Source: Hydrogenothermus sp964516095
GTDB taxonomy: Bacteria; Aquificota; Aquificia; Aquificales; Hydrogenothermaceae
Assembly: GCA_964516095.1 (NCBI GenBank)
Contig: CAZEYS010000017.1
Location: 1 to 26,603 of the forward strand
Reading direction: 5' to 3'
DNA: 26,603 bases
Shown: positions 14,693 through 22,137 of the stretch, in pieces
Position numbering within the stretch: position 1 is the first letter of the stretch
Layout: every line of letters starts with the position of its first letter
Program-made: the position numbers and the translations under genes
The notes under the pieces: model-generated
The model's input: the letters and a program-made list of their open reading frames with translations, nothing else
The model's database searches: none
Told to the model about the DNA's origin: nothing

Positions 14693-15031
14693 TTGAAACA
14701 CGTTTTTCTTTCTTTACTATTTTTTATTATAGGAATAGGAGTTGGGATATATTACTTTAATAACCTTTGGAAAAGCGTTAACACATATAAAACTCAGAAG
14801 GCAAAAATAATATTTTCTTCCTTCTTGAGATTTCCAATACCCATTATCGCAGCAATTTTTGCAGGATTTTTCGCTGGTATCTGGGGAATTATAGCTATGA
14901 TAATAGGATTTTCATTTGCCCAGTTTTACTTTCTAATATCTAAAGGTAGCCAGCTAAAGAAAGATATAGAAGAATACGCTAAACAGCTTGAGGAGGAAAA
15001 CAAAAAAGAAAATAATGGAACAAATTCCTGA
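14693..15031 (+). CDS. Small membrane protein resembling AtpR / ATP synthase subunit I family
   Basis: 112 residues with three predicted membrane helices (about 3-22, 45-63 and 64-84) and a charged coiled-coil-like tail (about 90-112). The spacing GxGxGxYYFxxLW, then SSFLRFPIP in the second helix and GFSFAQF in the third, resembles the AtpR subunit of N-type ATPases and AtpI-like proteins. No ATP synthase genes are in the window, so the call is tentative. The start is a TTG with GAGG 8 nt upstream, the fourth TTG start in the region. The 3' end overlaps the pilD ATG by 17 nt. Its position before pilD may be chance. Confidence 0.6.
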   Translation: MKHVFLSLLFFIIGIGVGIYYFNNLWKSVNTYKTQKAKIIFSSFLRFPIPIIAAIFAGFFAGIWGIIAMIIGFSFAQFYFLISKGSQLKKDIEEYAKQLEEENKKENNGTNS

Positions 15032-15797
15032 ACTTTTTAAGTTAATCTTTTTCTTTTTTTTAGGCACAGTAATAGGTAGTTTTTTAAATGTAGTTATCTA
15101 TAGAATGCCGAGAAATAAGTCTATCATCTATCCTTCGTCATCTTGTCCAAGCTGTGGTTATAAAATAAAATGGTACGAAAATATACCCATAATTTCTTAC
15201 ATACTTTTAAAAGGAAAATGTAAAAATTGTAGTTCTAAAATTTCGTTAAGGTATCCACTAGTTGAACTGTTAACAGGTGTTTTATTTGTTGCTGCTTACT
15301 TAAAATGGGGACTATCTATTGACCTTTTTTTCAATCTTATATTTATATCCCTTGTAATAGCTATTACTTTTATTGATTTTGATTTTAAAATAATTCCTGA
15401 TGAGTTAAATTTATTAGGCTTTATCAGTGGCTTTGTTTACTCCTTTTTCCGGGAAAATTTTACTCCTTTAGATGCTCTACTTGGAGCTTTAACAGGAGCT
15501 GGATTTCTTTTTGTAGTGGCATTTTTATACCTGAAACTGAGAAAAATTGAAGGTTTAGGTATGGGAGATGTTAAACTTTTGGCTTTTTTTGGTACATATT
15601 TAGGATGGTTTGGTGGTCTTTTTACTATATTTTTGGGTTCTTTAATAGGAGCAGTATTTGGAATTATAATGGCTTATAGAAAGAACCAGGACAATAAAGG
15701 TCAATTTGAAATTCCCTTTGGCCCGTTTTTATCTTTAGCAGCAACTGTGTATTTATTCTTTGGTGATTTTATTAAGAAGTTTTACTTGGGGATTTAA
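15015..15797 (+). CDS. pilD: Prepilin peptidase / N-methyltransferase (A24 family)
   Basis: Membrane aspartic protease that cleaves prepilins after the leader glycine and methylates the new N-terminal residue; the pilin at 4718-5113 is an expected substrate. 260 residues from the chosen ATG. The N-terminus LGTVIGSFLNVVIYRMP is typical of the methylase domain. A zinc tetracysteine is complete at C44, C47, C69 and C72. The catalytic aspartates lie in FIDFDFKIIPDELN (D121-D129 region) and in GLGMGDVKLL (GxGD). An upstream in-frame TTG at 14988 is next to AGGAGG and would add nine basic residues. The ATG is preferred because it matches the family N-terminus, but the start is uncertain. The 3' end overlaps convergent nusB by 26 nt. 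Confidence 0.93.
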   Translation: MEQIPELFKLIFFFFLGTVIGSFLNVVIYRMPRNKSIIYPSSSCPSCGYKIKWYENIPIISYILLKGKCKNCSSKISLRYPLVELLTGVLFVAAYLKWGLSIDLFFNLIFISLVIAITFIDFDFKIIPDELNLLGFISGFVYSFFRENFTPLDALLGALTGAGFLFVVAFLYLKLRKIEGLGMGDVKLLAFFGTYLGWFGGLFTIFLGSLIGAVFGIIMAYRKNQDNKGQFEIPFGPFLSLAATVYLFFGDFIKKFYLGI

Positions 15798-16215
15798 AAT
15801 CTTTGTAAATTGCACTTAAAACCCCATTTATAAATTTTACAGCGTTTTGATTTAAGCCGTAGCACCGGGCAAGGTCTAATATATCTGTAAATACTCTTCC
15901 TTTATCTGGGACATCAGCAAAGATAAGTTCATATGTTCCAAGTCGAAGTAAAGCTCTTTCTATATAACCAAGTCTTTCAAGCCTCCAGTCCTCTAAGTGA
16001 GACTGAATAATCTCGTCTATTTCATCTAAATATTCATATACCCCATTTACAAGTTCATATGCATACTTTAATGTCTTTTCTGAAATTTTACCTCTAACTT
16101 CTGCTATTACTTCTTCTAAAATTTCGTTAATATCCTTTTTGCCTTTATGTATGTCAAAAGCATATAATGTTCTTAATGCAATCTCTCTCGCTTTTTTTCT
16201 AAATCTTCCTACCAT
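15772..16215 (-). CDS. nusB: Transcription antitermination factor NusB
   Basis: All-helical RNA-binding factor that, with NusE (S10), binds boxA RNA and supports rRNA antitermination. 147 residues, within the family's range. The N-terminal RKKAREIALRTLYAFDIHKG is the arginine-rich boxA-binding helix. Later WRLERLGYIERALLRLGTYEL, PDKGRVFTDILDLAR and KFINGVLSAIYKD are conserved family blocks. It lies 9 nt after ribH, the usual ribH-nusB pairing. The 3' end overlaps convergent pilD. Confidence 0.95.
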   Translation of the reverse strand: MVGRFRKKAREIALRTLYAFDIHKGKKDINEILEEVIAEVRGKISEKTLKYAYELVNGVYEYLDEIDEIIQSHLEDWRLERLGYIERALLRLGTYELIFADVPDKGRVFTDILDLARCYGLNQNAVKFINGVLSAIYKDFKSPSKTS

Positions 16216-16224
16216 AGTTATCTT

Positions 16225-16686
16225 TTATATACTCCTTAGGACATTTACCATTTCGATTGCAGTTAAAGCTGCATCAAAACCCTTATTACCCATTTTTGTT
16301 CCTGCTCTTTCTATAGCCTGTTCGATGGTATCTGTTGTTAAAATTCCATATGATATAGGAACTTCTGTTTCAAGGCTTACTTGTGCTATTCCTTTTGTAA
16401 CTTCATTGGCAACATACTCAAAGTGTGGGGTTGAACCTCTTATAACTGCCCCTAAACATATTACTGCATCGTATTTACCTGTTTTTGCAAGTTTTTTGGC
16501 TGTAAGAGGTATTTCAAAAGAGCCAGGAACCCTGACTACTGTAATGTTATCTTCACTACCGTTGTGTCTTACTATACAATCAACTGCACCTTCTAAAAGT
16601 TTTTCTGTTATCAAGCTGTTAAATCTACCTACAACAATAGCAAATTTAAGACCTTTGGCATCTAACTGACCGTTTATATTTATCAT
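16225..16686 (-). CDS. ribH: 6,7-dimethyl-8-ribityllumazine synthase
   Basis: Condenses 5-amino-6-ribitylaminouracil with 3,4-dihydroxybutanone 4-phosphate, the penultimate riboflavin step; the protein normally forms pentamers or 60-mers. 153 residues. Conserved blocks: VVGRFNSLITEKLLEGA near the N-terminus, VPGSFEIPLTAKKLA, the GAVIRGSTPHFEYVANEVTKG catalytic loop with its histidine, and PISYGILTTDTIEQAIERAG. Its Shine-Dalgarno GGAGA lies inside the end of the upstream lipoprotein gene. No other rib gene is in the window. Confidence 0.97.
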   Translation of the reverse strand: MININGQLDAKGLKFAIVVGRFNSLITEKLLEGAVDCIVRHNGSEDNITVVRVPGSFEIPLTAKKLAKTGKYDAVICLGAVIRGSTPHFEYVANEVTKGIAQVSLETEVPISYGILTTDTIEQAIERAGTKMGNKGFDAALTAIEMVNVLRSI

Positions 16687-16687
16687 T

Positions 16688-16876
16688 TTATCTATCTCCT
16701 AATATTGTCTGTATATTTTCATCGTCATTTAAAAAATTTTTTTCTGGTAGTTTTATTTTCAATACCTTCGAATTTTTCTCTTTATGAGAACATTCACAAC
16801 GGCAATTTTTCGATACCAGATTATTAGCACATGATGTAAGTAAAACAGTAATAAAAAAAAGTGCTATAAATCTCAT
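16688..16876 (-). CDS. Small cysteine-rich lipoprotein, unknown function
   Basis: 62 residues from the ATG preceded by GAGG at 9 nt. A signal peptide ends in the lipobox L-T-S-C16, so a mature lipoprotein of about 47 residues is predicted. The mature part has a tight NCRCECSH cluster (three cysteines in five residues and a histidine) that could bind metal, heme-free iron or form disulfides, then a basic patch and an acidic tail. No family recognised. A longer start 15 nt upstream exists but would bypass the Shine-Dalgarno. Flanked by the aminotransferase gene (1-nt gap) and ribH (1-nt gap), so it is co-transcribed. Confidence 0.7.
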   Translation of the reverse strand: MRFIALFFITVLLTSCANNLVSKNCRCECSHKEKNSKVLKIKLPEKNFLNDDENIQTILGDR

Positions 16877-16877
16877 T

Positions 16878-17936
16878 TTAACTAACCTCATTTACAGCTT
16901 TTTTGACTTTTTCGATTATGTACTCCACTTCAGATTCTTTTAAAGATGGGAATATTGGAATAGCAAAAAGTTCTTTTGTGAGGAGTTCTGAAAATTCACA
17001 TTCTAAATGCTCTGCATTTCTGAGTTGGTGTAGGGTATACTCGTAATAAACCCTTACGCCTATTCCATCTTCTATTAGTTTTTCTATAATTTCATCTCTT
17101 TTTGGATGTCTTAAAGCATATATATGGTATACATGTTTTCTGTTAGGAAATTCTTTAGGTATTGTTAAACCTGGTAGATTTTCAAATTCTTTGTTATAAA
17201 GATGTGCTATTTCTCTTCTTTTCTCATTGTTTTTATCTAATTTTTCAAGCTGGTGATATCCAATTCCTGCCTGAAATTCTGTAATTCTAAGGTTTAAAGC
17301 TGGATGATCACCGAATTCAATCCAATTTGATATTTTTTCATCTAATTTGTAGTCATTTGTAACAATTGCTCCACCTTCTCCCATAGCGACATTTTTAGAT
17401 GCATAGAAACTGAAAGCTGCAATATCTCCTAAGTTTCCTGCCTTTTTTCCTTTATATTCTGCACCATGAGCCTGAGCAGCGTCTTCTAAAACAACTACGT
17501 TGTTAGCTTTACATATTTGATTGATTTTTTCCATTTCTGCAGGTTGACCAAAAAGATGAACAGGTATAACAGCTTTAGGTTTATACTTTTCTACAGCCTC
17601 TATCAGTTGTTCGGTATTCATTGTATAACTATCGTTAACATCAATAACGATAGGTTTCCCTCCTGCAAGGATTACGGCATCTATTGTTGCCATAAAACTA
17701 AGTGCAGGAACAATAACAACGTCTTCTTTAGAATTTATTCCTAATGCTTTCAATGCTATATATAAAGCCGCTGTTCCACTGCAAACAGTGTGGCAAAATG
17801 TTGTTCCAGTATAATCTGCAAATGCTTTTTTAAATTTTAAAGTCCATTTTCCTCTGGTTATATGGCCACTTCTTATTATTTCAAGTACAGTTTGTTCTTC
17901 TTCTTTACCAAAGTCAGGTTTTGTAATAGGTATCAA
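16878..17936 (-). CDS. DegT/DnrJ/EryC1/StrS-family PLP sugar aminotransferase (GnnB candidate)
   Basis: Transaminates a nucleotide-linked keto-sugar. 352 residues with the family blocks: SGHITRGKW near the N-terminus, CSGTAALYIAL (PLP phosphate), EDAAQAHGAEY (D152, H157), and PLP lysine K181 in FYASKNVAMGEGGAIVT. It overlaps a Gfo/Idh/MocA oxidoreductase gene by 4 nt. This oxidoreductase-aminotransferase pair is how UDP-GlcNAc is converted to the 3-amino sugar in GnnA/GnnB (lipid A with 2,3-diaminoglucose) and in WlbA/WbpE-type O-antigen pathways. Aquifex lipid A is reported to contain 2,3-diamino-2,3-dideoxyglucose, so GnnB is the favoured role. Family is certain; substrate is inference. Confidence 0.9.
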   Translation of the reverse strand: MIPITKPDFGKEEEQTVLEIIRSGHITRGKWTLKFKKAFADYTGTTFCHTVCSGTAALYIALKALGINSKEDVVIVPALSFMATIDAVILAGGKPIVIDVNDSYTMNTEQLIEAVEKYKPKAVIPVHLFGQPAEMEKINQICKANNVVVLEDAAQAHGAEYKGKKAGNLGDIAAFSFYASKNVAMGEGGAIVTNDYKLDEKISNWIEFGDHPALNLRITEFQAGIGYHQLEKLDKNNEKRREIAHLYNKEFENLPGLTIPKEFPNRKHVYHIYALRHPKRDEIIEKLIEDGIGVRVYYEYTLHQLRNAEHLECEFSELLTKELFAIPIFPSLKESEVEYIIEKVKKAVNEVS

Positions 17937-18763
17937 CTTACCTTCTCCTTTATATTAAATTTTTCAAACTCCTTTAGGATTTCTAAAGCTCTATAAGCAC
18001 TTTCGAAAGATGGATTATCAATAAAGTTTTTAATCATTGTTTCTAATTTATCTTTTCCATCTTTTTCTTTTGTAGTTTTATCAGGATAGATTATTTTATC
18101 ATTAACAAAATCAAGTACTATGTTTCCTTTTGTGGATTTCAGTATCCATTCTCTTCTCAATTTTTCATAGTTCCAGGCAACTTTTAGAAAAAATTCGTTT
18201 TTTTCAGTTTCGCCAAAAACTTCAAATATATTTCCTTTATCTATAACTTTTTTTAACTTAACGCTTCCAAACAGGTACTGCATTATATAAAGGTCATGCC
18301 ATGCAAGGTCGTAAAATGGATTGATATAACCTCTGCCAAGGTTTAATCTATAGGCTTCAACTTGCTCTACGTGTAAATTTTTATCAAAATTCCTGACGGC
18401 GTTAGACTGAAGTTCTATTTCAGATACTCCAAGGTATACATTGTTTTTTTGCGCCATAATAATAGCTTCTTCAAGCTCTAAAGGATTTATAGCAGGAGGT
18501 TTTTCCACCATAACATTTATTTTCTTTTCTATTGCCTTTTTTGCAAGAGGAATATGAAGCTCTGGAGATGTTGCTATGAATATAAAATCAAATTCCTCTT
18601 TTTCTAATGCCTCATCGTAGGAAGGATACTTTTTATAGTAGTCGTCAAATTTATTCAATGTAGTCTGATTAATATCAATAAGAGTTGTTTGAAATCCCAT
18701 TAATTTCATTTTTTTTGCATAATGCCTTCCCATGTTTCCTACACCAACAACACCTACTTTCAA
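17933..18763 (-). CDS. Gfo/Idh/MocA-family NAD(P)-dependent oxidoreductase (GnnA candidate)
   Basis: 276 residues. The N-terminal Rossmann fold opens with KVGVVGVGNMGRHYAK. FIATSPELH and MVEKPPAINPLELEE carry the family's conserved lysine-proline, and the C-terminal domain has a catalytic-type HD in LAWHDLYIMQYLFG. It would oxidise a sugar hydroxyl, probably C3 of a UDP-hexosamine, for the aminotransferase encoded next. It is shorter than most family members (about 320-350), with a reduced C-terminal domain. The start is a TTG with GGAGG 5 nt upstream, immediately preceded by a leader from an extended -10 promoter. It heads the minus-strand operon that continues to nusB. Confidence 0.88.
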   Translation of the reverse strand: MKVGVVGVGNMGRHYAKKMKLMGFQTTLIDINQTTLNKFDDYYKKYPSYDEALEKEEFDFIFIATSPELHIPLAKKAIEKKINVMVEKPPAINPLELEEAIIMAQKNNVYLGVSEIELQSNAVRNFDKNLHVEQVEAYRLNLGRGYINPFYDLAWHDLYIMQYLFGSVKLKKVIDKGNIFEVFGETEKNEFFLKVAWNYEKLRREWILKSTKGNIVLDFVNDKIIYPDKTTKEKDGKDKLETMIKNFIDNPSFESAYRALEILKEFEKFNIKEKVS

Positions 18764-18811
18764 CTATGCCTCCACATCAAGTGAAATCTATCTTTTATCT
18801 TTTAAGCAAAA

Positions 18812-18820
18812 ATTATACCA
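18812..18820 (-). promoter_or_regulatory. Extended -10 promoter of the oxidoreductase-nusB operon
   Basis: On the minus strand TGGTATAAT is a consensus extended -10 (TGnTATAAT), about 48 nt upstream of the TTG start at 18763. The -35 position is poor, as is usual with an extended -10. It drives the five-gene minus-strand run. Confidence 0.65.
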
Positions 18821-18876
18821 GTTTTTAACATCTATTCAGCATTAATAAAATTCTAAATCTATGAAATTTTGCAAAT

Positions 18877-19758
18877 TTAAGATACTAATCCGTATTCTTT
18901 GAGGGTTTCCTCTAATAGTTTCCTGTTTCTTTCGCTCATTTTATATAGAGGAAGTCTTAATTCTTCATCTTCAATTAATCCCATCATATATGCAGCAGTT
19001 TTCACAGGTATAGGGTTTGTTTCTACAAATAAAACTTTAAACAGTTTCCAGTACTTATCATGTATTTTGCGTGCTTCTAAGAAGTTTCCTTCTAATGCAT
19101 AATCACACATTAAAGATATATCCTTAGGTACTAAGTTATTTGCCACAGATATTACACCTTTAGCACCAACAGACATCATAGGAACAGTTAAAGCATCATC
19201 TCCTGATAGAATAATAACTTCAGGATTTGTTAAAGATATTATTTCAGAGACCCTTGAGACATTACCAGTTGCTTCTTTTAGTCCTACTATATTTGGAAAG
19301 TCAGAGTATAACCTTGCAAAGGTTTCAGGAAGCATATCAACACCGGTTCTAGATGGTATGTTGTATAAAATTAAAGGAATATTTGTTTCTTCAGCTATTG
19401 CTTTAAAATGCTGATAAATACCCTCTTGTGTAGGCTTATTATAGTACGGCACAATCTGTAAAGAACCGTCTGCACCAACTTTTTCAGCAAATTTAGTTAA
19501 AGCTATTGCTTCGTGAGTTGCGTTTGCCCCTGTTCCAGCAATAATAGGAATTTTTTTATCTGCGTATTCAACTGCCAGTTCTATTAATTTCTCATGTTCA
19601 GAGTATGTTAACGTGGCAGATTCTCCGGTTGTTCCAGCAACAACTATACCATGGGTTCCATTTTCTATATGAAAATCTATTAACTTTTTCAGGGATTTTT
19701 TATCTATTTCTCCATTTTTAAACGGTGTGATAAGAGCTACTATTGAACCTGTAAACAT
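18877..19758 (-). CDS. dapA: 4-hydroxy-tetrahydrodipicolinate synthase
   Basis: Condenses pyruvate with aspartate semialdehyde, the first committed step to diaminopimelate (cell wall) and lysine. 293 residues from the chosen ATG, matching the usual 292. The TIM-barrel active site is visible: G42-T-T44-GES, Y132 in LYNIPSRTG, and Schiff-base lysine K161 in VGLKEATGN. A TTG 12 nt upstream is rejected because GGAGG, the Shine-Dalgarno for this ATG, lies between them. It stands alone between the oxidoreductase operon and divergent mreB. Confidence 0.97.
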   Translation of the reverse strand: MFTGSIVALITPFKNGEIDKKSLKKLIDFHIENGTHGIVVAGTTGESATLTYSEHEKLIELAVEYADKKIPIIAGTGANATHEAIALTKFAEKVGADGSLQIVPYYNKPTQEGIYQHFKAIAEETNIPLILYNIPSRTGVDMLPETFARLYSDFPNIVGLKEATGNVSRVSEIISLTNPEVIILSGDDALTVPMMSVGAKGVISVANNLVPKDISLMCDYALEGNFLEARKIHDKYWKLFKVLFVETNPIPVKTAAYMMGLIEDEELRLPLYKMSERNRKLLEETLKEYGLVS

Positions 19759-19799
19759 TTTTTCCTCCAACTAATCAAATTTTTGGTCTATTAATAGTT

Positions 19800-19805
19800 T
19801 ATAAT
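19800..19805 (+). promoter_or_regulatory. Candidate -10 element of the mreBCD-mrdA operon
   Basis: TATAAT lies 36 nt before the mreB ATG in the 83-bp divergent region shared with dapA. No good -35 is seen at 16-18 nt upstream, so support is moderate. Confidence 0.45.
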
Positions 19806-19841
19806 ATATTTGCTTTATTATCTTCTAATTTTGGAGGACTT

Positions 19842-20879
19842 ATGTTTTCTTCTATTATGGGTATATTTTCCAATGACATTGGTATAGACCTTGGTACAGC
19901 AAATACTCTCGTTTTTGTTAAAGGAAAAGGTATAGTGCTAACAGAGCCTTCAATAGTAGCCATAGACCGGAAAAGGGATAAAGTACTTGCCGTTGGTCAA
20001 GAAGCTAAAAAGATGATAGGCAAAACACCGTCATATATAGATGTTATAAGGCCCTTAAAGGATGGTGTTATTGCTGACTTTGATGTTACTCAAGAGATGC
20101 TTAAATATTTTATAAGAAAAGTTCACAAGCATATTCCTTTTTTAAGTATTTTTAAACCAAGACCAAGGGTTATTGTTGGTGTTCCTTCAGGTATTACTGA
20201 AGTTGAAAAAAGGGCTGTTATTGACGCTGTGAAACATGCTGGTGCCAGAGATGTTTATCTCATTGCCGAACCTATGGCAGCAGCTATTGGAGCTGGACTT
20301 CCTATTACAGAACCTGGCGGTAACATGATTATCGATATTGGTGGGGGGACTACAGAAATTGCTGTGATTTCTTTATCTGGTATGGTTGTATCCCATTCTA
20401 TCAGGGTTGCAGGTGATGAGATGAATGAAGCAATAATTCAGTATTTAAAAAGGCATCACGAAATAATAATAGGAGAACAAACAGCCGAAAAAATAAAGAT
20501 AAAACTTGGTTCTGCTTATCCTTCTGAAAAGGATAATGAAGTAATGGAAATAGGTGGCGTAAACAGGTCAAACAATCCTATAAGTAAAACTATAAAAGGA
20601 GAAGAAATAAGAAAAGCCCTTGATGATGTTGTAAATAGTATAGTTAATGCTGTAAGAACAGCCCTTGAAAAAACCCCTCCAGAATTAGGTGCTGACCTTG
20701 TTGAAAGAGGAATAATCCTTGCAGGGGGAGGTGCACTGCTTTCAGGCCTTGACATCAGAATAAGAGAAGAAGTTGACCTTCCTGTTTTTGTAGCAGAAGA
20801 TCCATTTACTGCAGTTGCCAGAGGGATAGGCACAGCCCTAAACGATATTAAGCTTATTAAAAGAATAGCCATGGAGTAA
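19842..20879 (+). CDS. mreB: Rod-shape determining actin homologue MreB
   Basis: 345-residue bacterial actin that forms membrane-bound filaments and guides lateral wall synthesis. The first phosphate loop DIGIDLGTANTLVFVKG, the connect-1/phosphate-2 region MIIDIGGGTTEIAVIS, and the adenosine motif GIILAGGGALLSGLD are all present. The N-terminal MFSSIMGIF is a short amphipathic membrane-binding helix. GGAGG precedes the ATG. The stop overlaps the mreC start (TAATG). First gene of the mreB-mreC-mreD-mrdA elongasome operon. Confidence 0.98.
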   Translation: MFSSIMGIFSNDIGIDLGTANTLVFVKGKGIVLTEPSIVAIDRKRDKVLAVGQEAKKMIGKTPSYIDVIRPLKDGVIADFDVTQEMLKYFIRKVHKHIPFLSIFKPRPRVIVGVPSGITEVEKRAVIDAVKHAGARDVYLIAEPMAAAIGAGLPITEPGGNMIIDIGGGTTEIAVISLSGMVVSHSIRVAGDEMNEAIIQYLKRHHEIIIGEQTAEKIKIKLGSAYPSEKDNEVMEIGGVNRSNNPISKTIKGEEIRKALDDVVNSIVNAVRTALEKTPPELGADLVERGIILAGGGALLSGLDIRIREEVDLPVFVAEDPFTAVARGIGTALNDIKLIKRIAME

Positions 20880-21661
20880 TGAAAAAATATAAAAAACGTA
20901 TAGTTGTTTTTTCAGTTATTCTTGTTTTTTTTCTTTCTTCTTTTTTCTTGTACAGATACTATCAAATAGTTATGGATTTTCTCTATCCTGTTCAGATATC
21001 TTTTAAAAAACTGTTTGAAGAGGTTGATTTTTTAATTGCTGGATTAGAAAGTAAGGAAAAGCTTTTAGAGGAAAATAAAAAATTAAAAAAAAATCAAGAA
21101 GTTTTAAAGTACAAACTAAAAAGACTTCAGTATCTAAAATATGAGAACCAAAAACTTAAATCTTTATTAAACTACTCAAAAAAGCTGGGTTTAAAACATA
21201 TACAGCTTGCAGTTGTTATTGGTTATCCTTCAAACAGCTGGGAAAAATATCTGATAATAGATGCAGGTAAAAAAAACGGTATAAATGTAGGGGATTTAGT
21301 AATAGCTGATGGCTATTTGATAGGAAAAGTAACAAAAGTTGGAGATTTTTCTTCGTATGTGACTCTTGTAAATGATATGAACTTTAGAATATCAGCCAGA
21401 ACAAGAAAAACAAGAGAGTTTGTTTTACTTCAAGGAAAAGGAGATAAAGGAGCGCAGCTAAAATATGTGAAAAAGTATCAAGACATAAGAGTTGGGGACA
21501 TTGTTGAAACTGAAGATATAAAGGGAATACCCATAGGTAAAATAGTAAAAGTAGAAAACAAACCTGAGTATTTTTTTAAGTATGTTGTAGTAAAGCCTTT
21601 TGTAAAAGAGTACAGTGTTGAGTATGTAATTGTTGTTAAACCTGAAAGGCAGTCTAAATGA
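20879..21661 (+). CDS. mreC: Rod-shape determining protein MreC
   Basis: Bitopic scaffold of the elongasome. 260 residues: a cytoplasmic basic start (MKKYKKRI), one transmembrane helix (about 8-27), a coiled coil (about 55-97, lysine/leucine-rich), then the beta-rich periplasmic domain with the conserved SWEKYLIIDAGKKNGINVGD segment and VTLVNDMNFRISA. Expected to bind PBP2 (encoded two genes downstream) and activate it. Start overlaps mreB and stop overlaps mreD (ATGA). Confidence 0.95.
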   Translation: MKKYKKRIVVFSVILVFFLSSFFLYRYYQIVMDFLYPVQISFKKLFEEVDFLIAGLESKEKLLEENKKLKKNQEVLKYKLKRLQYLKYENQKLKSLLNYSKKLGLKHIQLAVVIGYPSNSWEKYLIIDAGKKNGINVGDLVIADGYLIGKVTKVGDFSSYVTLVNDMNFRISARTRKTREFVLLQGKGDKGAQLKYVKKYQDIRVGDIVETEDIKGIPIGKIVKVENKPEYFFKYVVVKPFVKEYSVEYVIVVKPERQSK

Positions 21662-22137
21662 AAGTATTAATTTCTCTTGGATTTTTAATAATTTTAATTC
21701 AAAACACAGTGTTTGCTAAATATATTAATTTTGGTTGTATAGCGTGGGATCCTCTAAGTATTTATATTATTCTGTTAGCCCTTTACAGGGAAAATATAAA
21801 GGATATTTACAAGGCTGCTTTTTTGTTAGGCTTTTTACAGGATATTATTGGGGTAACATATTTTTTAAACATAATTTCTAAAGTTTTTCTTGTTCTTATA
21901 ATTTCATTTTTAAAAGAAAAATTCTTTTTAAGTTCTATTTTTTCTAAGATATCTATAATTTTTTTCTTATCTGTGTTAGATGTTTTATTTAAACAGGTTT
22001 ATCAGCTAATTCTTACTAAAGAAATAAAGTTTTGCTATGGGATTTTTGTTTATATAAGTTTGAACTTTATGATTTTTTATTTATTTTATCTTTTGTCAGA
22101 AATAAAACTAAAAGGTAATGATGATAAACAGATTTAA
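21658..22137 (+). CDS. mreD: Rod-shape determining protein MreD
   Basis: 159-residue polytopic membrane protein with about five hydrophobic segments, aromatic-rich and poorly conserved as usual for MreD. GFLQDIIGVTYFLNIISK in the middle resembles the family's conserved QD loop. Identity rests partly on position between mreC and mrdA. Start overlaps the mreC stop by 4 nt, and its 3' end overlaps mrdA by 20 nt. Confidence 0.87.
   Translation: MKVLISLGFLIILIQNTVFAKYINFGCIAWDPLSIYIILLALYRENIKDIYKAAFLLGFLQDIIGVTYFLNIISKVFLVLIISFLKEKFFLSSIFSKISIIFFLSVLDVLFKQVYQLILTKEIKFCYGIFVYISLNFMIFYLFYLLSEIKLKGNDDKQI

Noticed and set aside
16877..16891. Longer start for the small lipoprotein inside the aminotransferase gene
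   Set aside because: The later ATG has a Shine-Dalgarno (GAGG) and gives a normal lipoprotein signal peptide.
18841..18876. AT-rich AAATTT repeats after dapA as a terminator
   Set aside because: Stem is nearly all A-T and no T-tract follows a stable hairpin; too weak to call.
19759..19770. TTG start four codons upstream for dapA
   Set aside because: GGAGG that serves the ATG at 19758 lies between them, and DapA proteins normally begin at MFTGS-like residues.
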